A DNA stretch of 11,640 nucleotides. Source: SHLQ01 sp964196045 (GTDB lineage: Bacteria > Actinomycetota > Acidimicrobiia > Acidimicrobiales > SHLQ01). The notes under the pieces are model-generated. The model did no database searches, had not been told where the DNA came from, and worked only from the letters and a program-made list of their open reading frames with translations. The stretch lies in assembly GCA_964196045.1 (NCBI GenBank), contig CAXMRH010000264.1, positions 1 to 11,640 on the forward strand. Direction: 5' to 3'. Made by a program: the position numbers and the translations under genes. The first letter of the stretch is position 1; every line of letters begins with the position of its first letter. Shown piece after piece: positions 5,810-11,640 of the stretch.

Positions 5810-5829
5810 GGTTTGGGTCATGATGGGAC

Positions 5830-8049
5830 ATGGCAACGTCCGCTGCATTTCGCACCTGTCCACTCTGTGAAGCCACCTGTGGGCTCGAGCTCCAAGTGAC
5901 CGACGGAGTGGTCACACGAATCGGCGGTGACCAAGACGACGTCTTCTCCCACGGCTTCCTCTGTCCGAAGGGGACGACACTCGGAAAATTCCACGACGAC
6001 CCGGACCGGCTTCGCGAGCCGTTGATCCGTAGAGACGGTGTCCACGTGACGGCAACTTGGGAGGATGCGTACGCGCACATTGCAGAGCGCCTTCTTCCTA
6101 TTCTGGAACGCGACGAACGTGCTGCGTCCGCGATCTACCTCGGCAACCCTGTCGTCCACTCTCTCGACATGTTGCTCTATGCACGTGCCGTCACCTTTGC
6201 ACTCGCTACTCGCCGGGTATTCTCGGCGTCGACAGTGGACCAACGCCCGCGAGAAGTCGCCAGCGGTCTCATCTATGGTTCGTCGTTCACTATCCCGGTG
6301 CCCGACGTCGACCGTTCCGACATGTTGGTGGTGATCGGCGCGAACCCAGTCGTCAGCAACGGTTCTCTCGCCACAGCCCCAGATTGGCCAGGCCGGATCG
6401 ATTCACTGCGCGAGCGGGGAGGGCAGCTCGTGGTCATCGATCCGGCCCGAACAAAGACGGCCGAACGGGCCGACGTGCACCTCGCGATTCGTCCGGGCAC
6501 CGACGCCCTCCTGTTGGCCGCAATAGCGACGGCGTTGGTTGCCGACGGCTCCCACCGCCCGGCACCTGAGGACGGCGCGGTTCTCGATCAGGTGGCGGAT
6601 GCGCTCGACGGATTCACTCCAGCGATCGTCGCTGACGCAACGGGTCTGACCGAACGCGAGATCCGTGACCTGGTCACACGCCTCGCAGCGTCTGAGCGTC
6701 CCTGCGTCTACGGGCGCCTCGGAACCACGATCACGCCATTCGGAACCACCGCGAGCTGGCTCGTGGATGTCGTGAACGCACTACTTGGGGCGCTGGATGC
6801 GCCTGGAGGTGCGATGTTCCCCTGTAATCCGGCCGGATCGAAGAATACCCGCCGCAATGGCCCTATCGCGTCGGCGCAATCGTTAGGTCGGCGGAGTACC
6901 GAAGTCTCCGGAATGCCGATCGAACTCGGGGAGCATCCGGTGGCCGTGCTGGCGGAGGAAATCGAGGCCGGCAACATCACGGCATTCGTCACGATTGCGG
7001 GAAACCCCGTCTTGTCATGCCCCAACAGTGTTCGACTCGACGAGGCGCTTGACGGACTCGACTTCATGGTGAGCATCGACTGTTATCTAAACGAGACCAC
7101 AAGACATGCAGACGTAATCTTGCCGCCGCCTTCGCACCTCCAGAAGTCGCACTATGACCTCGCCTTCTCGAATCTGATGATTCGAAACATCGCCAACTAC
7201 TCGTCACCCGTCCTTGAGCTCGACGAGGGAGCGCTCGGTGAGTGGGACGTGCTCGCACGGTTGGCGTCACTTCTGGGTGGTGGCAACAGCACCCCCGAAG
7301 GTGCCGCGGTCGTAGATCAGTTGTTGTACGAACAGGTCGTACAGGGTGCGCTGACGGCAGTCGACGCTCCAGCGGGGCTCGATACAGACGCCATCCAGAG
7401 CGCGGTGTCCGAGTACCGAGGACCAGAGCGCATCCTCGATGTGATGCTCCGGTCTGGTCCCTACGGGGACTGGTTCGGGGATCGCGACGGACTGACGCTC
7501 GCAAAGCTGATCGAGCATCCACATGGCATCGACCTGGGGCCCCTTGAGCCACGTCTTCCCGAGGCGCTCCTGACGCCGTCTGGACGACCCGAGTTCGCTC
7601 ACCCAGACCTGATCGGGGACATCCCTCGGCTGAGGGAGCTGTTGAGCGCTTCGCCCGAAACCTCCATGCAACTCATCAATCGGCGGACCCTGCGATCCAA
7701 CAACTCCTGGATGCACAATCTCGAAGTCTTGGTCAGGGGAAGGCCGCGATGCACACTGTTTGTCCACCCTGATGACGCCACGCGTATTGGACTCAAGGAC
7801 GGCAGTACCGCAACGGTGTCTTCGTCGGCGGGCAGTGTCGCACTTCCCGTCGTCATCAACGACGGCATTCGCCCTGGCGTTGTCAGCATCCCGCACGGTT
7901 GGGGGCACAGCAGTCCCGGAACGACGCAGTCGGTGGCGCGTCGAAACCCAGGGGTGAACGTGAACATTCTCACCCCGAGCAATGTCGTCGATCCGCTCTC
8001 AGGCACGTCGCAGCTCACCGGGATCCCAGTCACGGTTAGTCCCGGCTGA
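5830..8049 (+). CDS. molybdopterin oxidoreductase with [4Fe-4S] cluster
   Basis: The 739-residue protein belongs to the DMSO-reductase superfamily (formate dehydrogenase/nitrate reductase type). An N-terminal C-x2-C-x3-C-x27-C cluster site (Cys10, 13, 17, 45, in 'CPLCEATCGLE' and 'GFLCPKG') should hold a [4Fe-4S] cluster. The central molybdopterin-guanine-dinucleotide-binding region spans roughly 60-480 ('IGANPVVSNGS' near 169-179; 'PPSHLQKSHYDLAFSN' further on). The last ~120 residues form the dinucleotide-binding barrel ('TRIGLKDGSTATVSSSAG'). At the usual Mo-ligand region the sequence is 'STVDQRPREVASG' (134-146), with no Cys or selenocysteine, so it is not a classic formate dehydrogenase. 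No twin-arginine signal is seen, so it is probably cytosolic. No electron-transfer subunit or cofactor gene adjoins it. The ATG start places the Cys cluster at the normal distance from the N-terminus; the ribosome site is weak. Substrate is unknown. Confidence 0.92.
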   Translation: MATSAAFRTCPLCEATCGLELQVTDGVVTRIGGDQDDVFSHGFLCPKGTTLGKFHDDPDRLREPLIRRDGVHVTATWEDAYAHIAERLLPILERDERAASAIYLGNPVVHSLDMLLYARAVTFALATRRVFSASTVDQRPREVASGLIYGSSFTIPVPDVDRSDMLVVIGANPVVSNGSLATAPDWPGRIDSLRERGGQLVVIDPARTKTAERADVHLAIRPGTDALLLAAIATALVADGSHRPAPEDGAVLDQVADALDGFTPAIVADATGLTEREIRDLVTRLAASERPCVYGRLGTTITPFGTTASWLVDVVNALLGALDAPGGAMFPCNPAGSKNTRRNGPIASAQSLGRRSTEVSGMPIELGEHPVAVLAEEIEAGNITAFVTIAGNPVLSCPNSVRLDEALDGLDFMVSIDCYLNETTRHADVILPPPSHLQKSHYDLAFSNLMIRNIANYSSPVLELDEGALGEWDVLARLASLLGGGNSTPEGAAVVDQLLYEQVVQGALTAVDAPAGLDTDAIQSAVSEYRGPERILDVMLRSGPYGDWFGDRDGLTLAKLIEHPHGIDLGPLEPRLPEALLTPSGRPEFAHPDLIGDIPRLRELLSASPETSMQLINRRTLRSNNSWMHNLEVLVRGRPRCTLFVHPDDATRIGLKDGSTATVSSSAGSVALPVVINDGIRPGVVSIPHGWGHSSPGTTQSVARRNPGVNVNILTPSNVVDPLSGTSQLTGIPVTVSPG

Positions 8050-8069
8050 GCGAACACCGGGCTCAGCTG
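8043..8069 (+). terminator. possible hairpin terminator after the oxidoreductase gene
   Basis: A 9-bp stem (8043-8051 with 8061-8069, core GCTGAGC/GCTCAGC, one G-U pair) with a 9-nt loop includes the stop codon. No T run follows, so termination is uncertain. Confidence 0.35.
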
Positions 8070-8101
8070 TTGGAGAGTCAGCCGATGCGGGTGCTCCCCA
8101 G

Positions 8102-8107
8102 TAGATT
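8102..8107 (+). promoter_or_regulatory. -10 box (TAGATT) for a leaderless transcript
   Basis: TAGATT fits TANNNT and ends exactly 6 nt before ATG 8114. No ribosome-binding site is present between them. The alpha/beta hydrolase gene therefore seems to have its own promoter rather than depending on the oxidoreductase gene. Confidence 0.55.
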
Positions 8108-8113
8108 GCCCCT

Positions 8114-8908
8114 ATGCCGACTGTGCTTTCATCCGCGTTTCCTCTCAATGTCGTCACGACAGGAGACGATCGTCGACCCGCCTTGCTACTGATCAACCCG
8201 CTCGGAACCACCACGGAGTTCTGGGAGCCGATGATTGAACAGCTCGTCGCGCACAACTGGGTCATCCGCTTTGATCTGCGCGGTCACGGCAAGTCGACGG
8301 GAGCCGTTGATCCCTATCTGATCTCCGATCTCGCAGCCGATGCAATAGCCGTGCTGGACGCGCTAGAGGTGCCGCGGGCGAATGTCTTTGGGGCCTCCCT
8401 TGGTGGGCTGGTGGCGGCCGACCTTGCCGCTCACTATCCGGACCGGGTGGACCGCCTCATACTGGCGGCAACAGGAACCCAGCTGGGTCCAGATTCCTGG
8501 TGGCGCGACACGATCGAGCACGTCGGCGAATTCGGTGTTGGTTCGATTCTCGACCGATTCGACGATGTCTTCTTCTCGGAGGCATGGCAACTTGCCGTGC
8601 CGGAACGACGCGAAGCGGCCCGCGCGATGCTTCTGTCCACCCCCTCGGACGCCTTCGTTGCAGGGGCGCACGCGATTCTTCACGCAGATCTCAAACCCTT
8701 CGTCGAGCGGATCCGAGCGAGCACTCTAGTGATCGTGGGGGAGGACGACCCGGTCCTTCGACACCATCCGGCCGATGATCTCATCAAGGCGATACCCGAC
8801 AGCGAAGCAGTGCAGGTGGGCGGAGCATCCCATCGAGTACTCCTTGAGCAGCCAAATCTGTTGGCCGAGGTCGTCTGTGGGTTCCTCGCCGACCCCGATG
8901 GTCGCTGA
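8114..8908 (+). CDS. alpha/beta-fold hydrolase (enol-lactonase/MenH-like group)
   Basis: This is a 264-residue alpha/beta hydrolase. It shows the oxyanion-loop region 'LINPLGTTTEFW' (26-37), 'FDLRGHGKST' (53-62), the nucleophile elbow 'GASLGG' with Ser95, the acid in 'IVGEDDPV' (Asp211 or Asp212), and the catalytic His240 in 'GASHRVLLEQP'. The overall pattern is closest in my reading to 3-oxoadipate enol-lactonases (PcaD), but such resemblance is common among uncharacterised hydrolases and no aromatic-degradation gene is nearby. It converges with menB across a gap of 33 nt. MenH of menaquinone synthesis is also an alpha/beta hydrolase, so that role is a possible but unproven alternative. It is cytosolic, with no signal peptide. 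The ATG start is supported by the leaderless box upstream. Confidence 0.88.
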   Translation: MPTVLSSAFPLNVVTTGDDRRPALLLINPLGTTTEFWEPMIEQLVAHNWVIRFDLRGHGKSTGAVDPYLISDLAADAIAVLDALEVPRANVFGASLGGLVAADLAAHYPDRVDRLILAATGTQLGPDSWWRDTIEHVGEFGVGSILDRFDDVFFSEAWQLAVPERREAARAMLLSTPSDAFVAGAHAILHADLKPFVERIRASTLVIVGEDDPVLRHHPADDLIKAIPDSEAVQVGGASHRVLLEQPNLLAEVVCGFLADPDGR

Positions 8909-8941
8909 ACTCTCGGCGATTCGTCTCGCGAACTGCGACGT

Positions 8942-9844
8942 CTAGAAGTGGTAGGGGAAGCCCGACCAGTCGGGTGAACGTTTCTCGAGAAATGCATCTC
9001 GACCTTCGACCGCTTCGTCGGTCATATAGGCAAGACGTGTCGCCTCGCCAGCAAACACCTGTTGCCCGACCAGGCCATCGTCGACAAGATTCATCGCAAA
9101 CTTGGCCATGCGCTGTCCTGTAGGGCTCTTTTGGTTGACCAGGGCTGCCCATTCAAGGGCAGTGCTTTCGAGCTCTTCGTGAGGTACGGCAAGGTTCACC
9201 ATGCCCATGGCAGCGGCCTCGTCTGCGGAGTGGCTCTGGCCCAGGAAGAAGATCTCGCGGGCGCGCTTCTGCCCAATCATTCTGGAGAGATAGGCCGAAC
9301 CGTACCCGCCGTCGAAGCTGGCAACATCGGTGTCGGTCTGCTTGAAGATCGCATGTTCACGACTTGCGATCGTGAGGTCACAGACCACGTGGAGACTGTG
9401 CCCGCCGCCAACAGCCCAACCTGGAACCACAGCGATCACGACCTTTGGCATGAAACGAATGAGTCGTTGGACCTCCAAGATGTGCAGGCGACCGGAACGT
9501 GCGGGATCGATCGACTCCGCAGTTTCACCGTCGGCGTATTGATACCCCGAGCGTCCACGAATTCGTTGATCACCGCCTGAGCAGAAGGCCCAGCCGCCAT
9601 CTTTGGAGGATGGTCCGTTGCCGGTCACCAGCACACACCCGACGTCGCTTGACATCCGAGCGTGATCCAGGCAACGGAAGAGTTCGTCGACGGTACGAGG
9701 CCGAAACGCATTGCGTACCTCAGGGCGATTGAACGCCACGCGTACGGTTCCTTGCGCGATGGCTCGGTGGTACGTGATGTCCGTCAGGTTCTCGAACCCG
9801 GGAACAGGGGACCATTGGGACGCGTCGAAGATCTCCGAAACCAT
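8942..9844 (-). CDS. menB: 1,4-dihydroxy-2-naphthoyl-CoA synthase (MenB)
   Basis: MenB closes the second ring of the menaquinone head group by converting O-succinylbenzoyl-CoA to 1,4-dihydroxy-2-naphthoyl-CoA. The 300-residue protein is a crotonase-fold member. It shows 'FNRPEVRNAFRP' (38-49), the oxyanion segment 'FCSGGDQ' (87-93), 'PGWAVGGGHSLHVVCDLTIA' (141-160), the MenB-specific 'SFDGGYGSAYL' with Asp178, and the C-terminal 'WSGFPYHF' ending typical of MenB rather than other enoyl-CoA hydratases. Length is normal for the actinobacterial form. No other men gene lies in the window. Its start is divergent from the coiled-coil/VanY gene, and a TANNNT box 6 nt before the ATG suggests a leaderless message. 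Confidence 0.95.
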   Translation of the reverse strand: MVSEIFDASQWSPVPGFENLTDITYHRAIAQGTVRVAFNRPEVRNAFRPRTVDELFRCLDHARMSSDVGCVLVTGNGPSSKDGGWAFCSGGDQRIRGRSGYQYADGETAESIDPARSGRLHILEVQRLIRFMPKVVIAVVPGWAVGGGHSLHVVCDLTIASREHAIFKQTDTDVASFDGGYGSAYLSRMIGQKRAREIFFLGQSHSADEAAAMGMVNLAVPHEELESTALEWAALVNQKSPTGQRMAKFAMNLVDDGLVGQQVFAGEATRLAYMTDEAVEGRDAFLEKRSPDWSGFPYHF

Positions 9845-9850
9845 GCCGTG

Positions 9851-9856
9851 AGGCTA
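9851..9856 (-). promoter_or_regulatory. -10 box (TAGCCT) of menB, leaderless
   Basis: On the minus strand TAGCCT ends exactly 6 nt before the menB ATG (9844). There is no ribosome site in the gap, and the spacing matches the boxes at 3368, 8102 and 11228. Confidence 0.5.
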
Positions 9857-9909
9857 GTTCTCTCCGCCGTCGGCGCTGTGCTCCGACCAATCGGAATCGA
9901 ACTTCTGCC

Positions 9910-9915
9910 TATCGT
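9910..9915 (+). promoter_or_regulatory. possible -10 box (TATCGT) of the coiled-coil/VanY gene
   Basis: TATCGT fits TANNNT. It would place a start site near 9922 and give a leader of about 30 nt carrying the GGGAG ribosome site at 9938-9942. No clear -35 is visible. Confidence 0.3.
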
Positions 9916-9951
9916 TTTGCACTCTGCGTGGTGAGATGGGAGAATTTTGGT

Positions 9952-11166
9952 GTGCCACTTCGTTCACGCCGTTCGCGCGCCCTGATCCTTGTAGCACTCG
10001 TTGTTTCGTCGTTGGCTATTGGTGAGAGCACTGCGCTCGCCCAGGATGATGAGGAACGCCTCGAGGAGCTAAAGGACGAACGCGAGAGGATCCAGATCGA
10101 AGTTGCCACAGCGGCGACGAAGATCGACGCCGCAACCGCCGATTTCGACGTGGTCGCGCAAGCTCTCGACGACATCAATGGTCTCGTCGACCTGCAAGAG
10201 GCGCGGCTCGCAGATGCTCGACAGGCTGTGCGTTCAGCTGAAGCGCTGGTGGAACAGGCGGTACTCCGGCGAGAGGAGATCGCCACGGAGATGAACGAGC
10301 TTCGCATGGTTGTCACAGACCTCGCTGTTGCGTCCTTCACCGGGGAAGCTGGAGAGAACGGCGAGGACCTCACGGCCTTCCTCCTGAGTGACGATCCGAC
10401 AGAAGCGGTGCGCCGACGAAGCCTGGTGCAGTTCCAGACTGGAAATCTTGCCGATGCGCTCGATCGGATGAGACAACTCGAGGCCGAGGTCGAGCAGGTA
10501 GAGATCGATCGGACTCGTGCGGTTGAGGCGGCGGTTGTGAATCGCACCGAAGCGCTCGAACGCCAAACCGAAGTCGACCTTGCCCTCGACGCGCAGCTCG
10601 AGCTCGTTCTTGATGTCGAGGCTCGACTTGAGAACAGGCTCGCTGAGGCCCAATATCTCACGGAGATCGATGCGGACAAGGCCGCAGAGATCCGACAACA
10701 AGAAGAGGTGATATCGAGGCGTATCCGGGAGGAAGCCGCTCGCAAGGCTGCTGCTGAGGCGGCTCGAAGAGCAGCTGCTCGCCCACCCCCAGCAGACATC
10801 GCCGACATGGTTCAGGCGGAGGGCTTCTGGGTTCACAAGGATGTCGCAGACGTGGTCGGTCGTATGATGCAGGCGGCTCGTGCAGATGGAGTCAACCTCT
10901 CCGGCTACAGCTACCGCTCTCCACAGAGAACCGCCGAACTTCGTGTGATCAACGGATGTCCAGACGTCTATGAGTCCTCTCCGTCGCGTTGTCGAATTCC
11001 CACTGCCCGACCCGGCCAATCCATGCATGAACGGGGCCTAGCAATCGATTTTCGGAGTTGCTGGCGTGGATCGGACTGTTTCACTTGGCTGTCGAACAAT
11101 GCATCAAAATACGGCTATCGGAATCTTCCGAGTGAGTCGTGGCACTGGAGCACCAACGGGAGTTGA
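9952..11166 (+). CDS. secreted coiled-coil protein with VanY-type D,D-carboxypeptidase domain
   Basis: This is a probable cell-wall enzyme that trims D-Ala from peptidoglycan stem peptides outside the membrane. A signal peptide ('SRALILVALVVSSLAIGEST', cleavage probably in 'ALA|QDD') is followed by about 240 residues of charged heptad-like coiled coil, with a non-coiled insert around 'FTGEAGENGEDLTAFLLSDD', and an Ala/Arg-rich hinge. The C-terminal ~115 residues form the metallopeptidase: 'SGYSYRSPQRT', then 'PGQSMHERGLAIDF' giving zinc ligands His and Asp, then 'SESWHW' giving the catalytic Glu and third ligand His. Four Cys in the domain could form disulfides. I prefer GTG 9952 because GGGAG stands 9 nt upstream and the paralogue at 11240 starts at the equivalent place; the frame is also open from GTG 9928. 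The coiled coil resembles the N-terminal halves of FtsX/EnvC-type hydrolase activators, a comparison of architecture only. Confidence 0.9.
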   Translation: MPLRSRRSRALILVALVVSSLAIGESTALAQDDEERLEELKDERERIQIEVATAATKIDAATADFDVVAQALDDINGLVDLQEARLADARQAVRSAEALVEQAVLRREEIATEMNELRMVVTDLAVASFTGEAGENGEDLTAFLLSDDPTEAVRRRSLVQFQTGNLADALDRMRQLEAEVEQVEIDRTRAVEAAVVNRTEALERQTEVDLALDAQLELVLDVEARLENRLAEAQYLTEIDADKAAEIRQQEEVISRRIREEAARKAAAEAARRAAARPPPADIADMVQAEGFWVHKDVADVVGRMMQAARADGVNLSGYSYRSPQRTAELRVINGCPDVYESSPSRCRIPTARPGQSMHERGLAIDFRSCWRGSDCFTWLSNNASKYGYRNLPSESWHWSTNGS

Positions 11167-11167
11167 C

Positions 11168-11204
11168 TCACCTCATAGCGGTCCCAGCGAAACCCGCTCG
11201 GTGA
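11168..11204 (+). terminator. weak hairpin between the two paralogues
   Basis: TCACC (11168-11172) can pair with GGTGA (11200-11204), and inside it AGCGG (11177-11181) with CCGCT (11194-11198). The stem is interrupted and no T run follows, so a terminator role is only a possibility. Confidence 0.25.
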
Positions 11205-11227
11205 CGTGCATTGTCGAACAGAGCGAC

Positions 11228-11233
11228 TAGTTT
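11228..11233 (+). promoter_or_regulatory. -10 box (TAGTTT) for a leaderless transcript
   Basis: TAGTTT fits TANNNT and ends exactly 6 nt before GTG 11240. The TAG of the box is also an in-frame stop, so no upstream start is possible. The second paralogue therefore seems to have its own promoter. Confidence 0.5.
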
Positions 11234-11239
11234 GTCGGT

Positions 11240-11640
11240 GTGCCCGGAGGAAAATTCTCCCTAGTTCGTCGCGCCCTGTTCGGCGCGCTCTTCGTGCTCC
11301 TTGCACTCTTGGCAGTGTCGCCGGCTGGAGCCCAAGATGATGTCAGTCAACTCGAGGAATTGAAGCAAGAGCGTGAGCGCCTTCAGCAGGAGGCCGCTTC
11401 ACAAGCAGTCAAAGTGGATGCAGCGAACGTCGATTTCTCTGTGCTTGCGCAAGCGCTCGACGACATCAACGCACTCGTAGATCTGCAAGAAGCGCGTCTC
11501 GCGGACGCACAGCAAGCTATACGTTCGGCAGAAGCGCAGGTGGAGGCTGCTCAGCTTCGCGAGGTTGAAATTTCTTCGGAGGTTGCAGGTCTGCAGGGTG
11601 ATGTTGCGGATCTGGCAATTGCGTCGTTCACCGGCGAGAG
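11240..11640 (+). CDS. secreted coiled-coil protein, paralogue of the preceding gene, 3'-truncated
   Basis: The frame stays open from GTG 11240 to the window end (about 133 codons). It begins 'MPGGKFSLVRR', then a hydrophobic signal segment ending 'SPAGAQDD', then coiled coil closely matching the preceding gene. Shared stretches include 'AQALDDIN', 'LVDLQEARLADA', 'RSAEA' and 'ASFTGE', in register and with the same signal-cleavage context (Q-D-D). I estimate well over half of the aligned residues are identical. It should be another exported cell-wall protein. Whether it also ends in a VanY domain cannot be seen. An in-frame stop 12 nt upstream fixes the GTG as the only reasonable start. Confidence 0.88.
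   Translation, partial: MPGGKFSLVRRALFGALFVLLALLAVSPAGAQDDVSQLEELKQERERLQQEAASQAVKVDAANVDFSVLAQALDDINALVDLQEARLADAQQAIRSAEAQVEAAQLREVEISSEVAGLQGDVADLAIASFTGE

Noticed and set aside
8909..8941. Bidirectional terminator between the converging hydrolase and menB genes
   Set aside because: Only 4-5 bp arms can be drawn (TTCG/CGAA, GTCGC/GCGAC) and no T runs flank them.
9062..9580. 172-codon plus-strand frame
   Set aside because: It is entirely antisense to menB, whose active-site motifs are intact.
9909..10808. 299-codon open frame on the minus strand
   Set aside because: Its product is an extreme Ser/Arg/Ala-biased sequence, the antisense of the Glu/Ala/Leu-rich coiled coil on the plus strand.

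Overview
The window looks like ordinary chromosome from a GC-rich actinobacterium, most likely of the Acidimicrobiia (Ilumatobacter-like). Four things suggest this. The first is the GC-rich codon use. The second is an N-terminal 'GYWMASDGKWY' motif of the kind I associate with proteins of that class. The third is a MenB-type menaquinone gene. The fourth is a repeated leaderless start signature: a TANNNT box exactly 6 nt before the start codon, seen at four genes. The taxonomic call is inference, since no marker gene is present. No phage, IS, CRISPR or integrase gene was seen.

Layout. Bases 1-1318 hold the 3' part of an N6-adenine DNA methyltransferase. Then comes a compact plus-strand run: metX (homoserine O-acyltransferase), a divergent Fpg/Nei DNA glycosylase 9 nt behind it, a small secreted or membrane protein, and a 74-residue hypothetical protein. 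From about 3.9 to 5.7 kb lie three single tRNA genes, Gly(GCC), Cys(GCA) and Val(GAC), each behind its own TANNNT box. A four-helix membrane protein with a cytosolic DUF2510-like motif sits between the Cys and Val genes. Two intergenic stretches here carry strong structure. One is a long imperfect hairpin at 4226-4283. The other is a perfect 23-bp inverted repeat at 5630-5678 that begins inside the tRNA-Val acceptor strand.

From 5.8 to 8.9 kb a [4Fe-4S] molybdopterin oxidoreductase is followed by an alpha/beta hydrolase with its own leaderless promoter. The hydrolase converges on a minus-strand menB (dihydroxynaphthoyl-CoA synthase). Divergent from menB, the window ends with two tandem paralogous genes for secreted coiled-coil proteins. 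The first carries a complete VanY-type D,D-carboxypeptidase domain and the second runs off the window.

The genes are mostly housekeeping: methionine synthesis, base-excision repair, tRNA supply, menaquinone, redox and cell-wall remodelling. I see no convincing new multi-gene system. The points most worth checking are the tRNA-Val palindrome and its C33 anticodon loop, the Cys-to-His zinc ligand in the Fpg-like enzyme, the 4226-4283 hairpin, and the duplicated coiled-coil/VanY pair.
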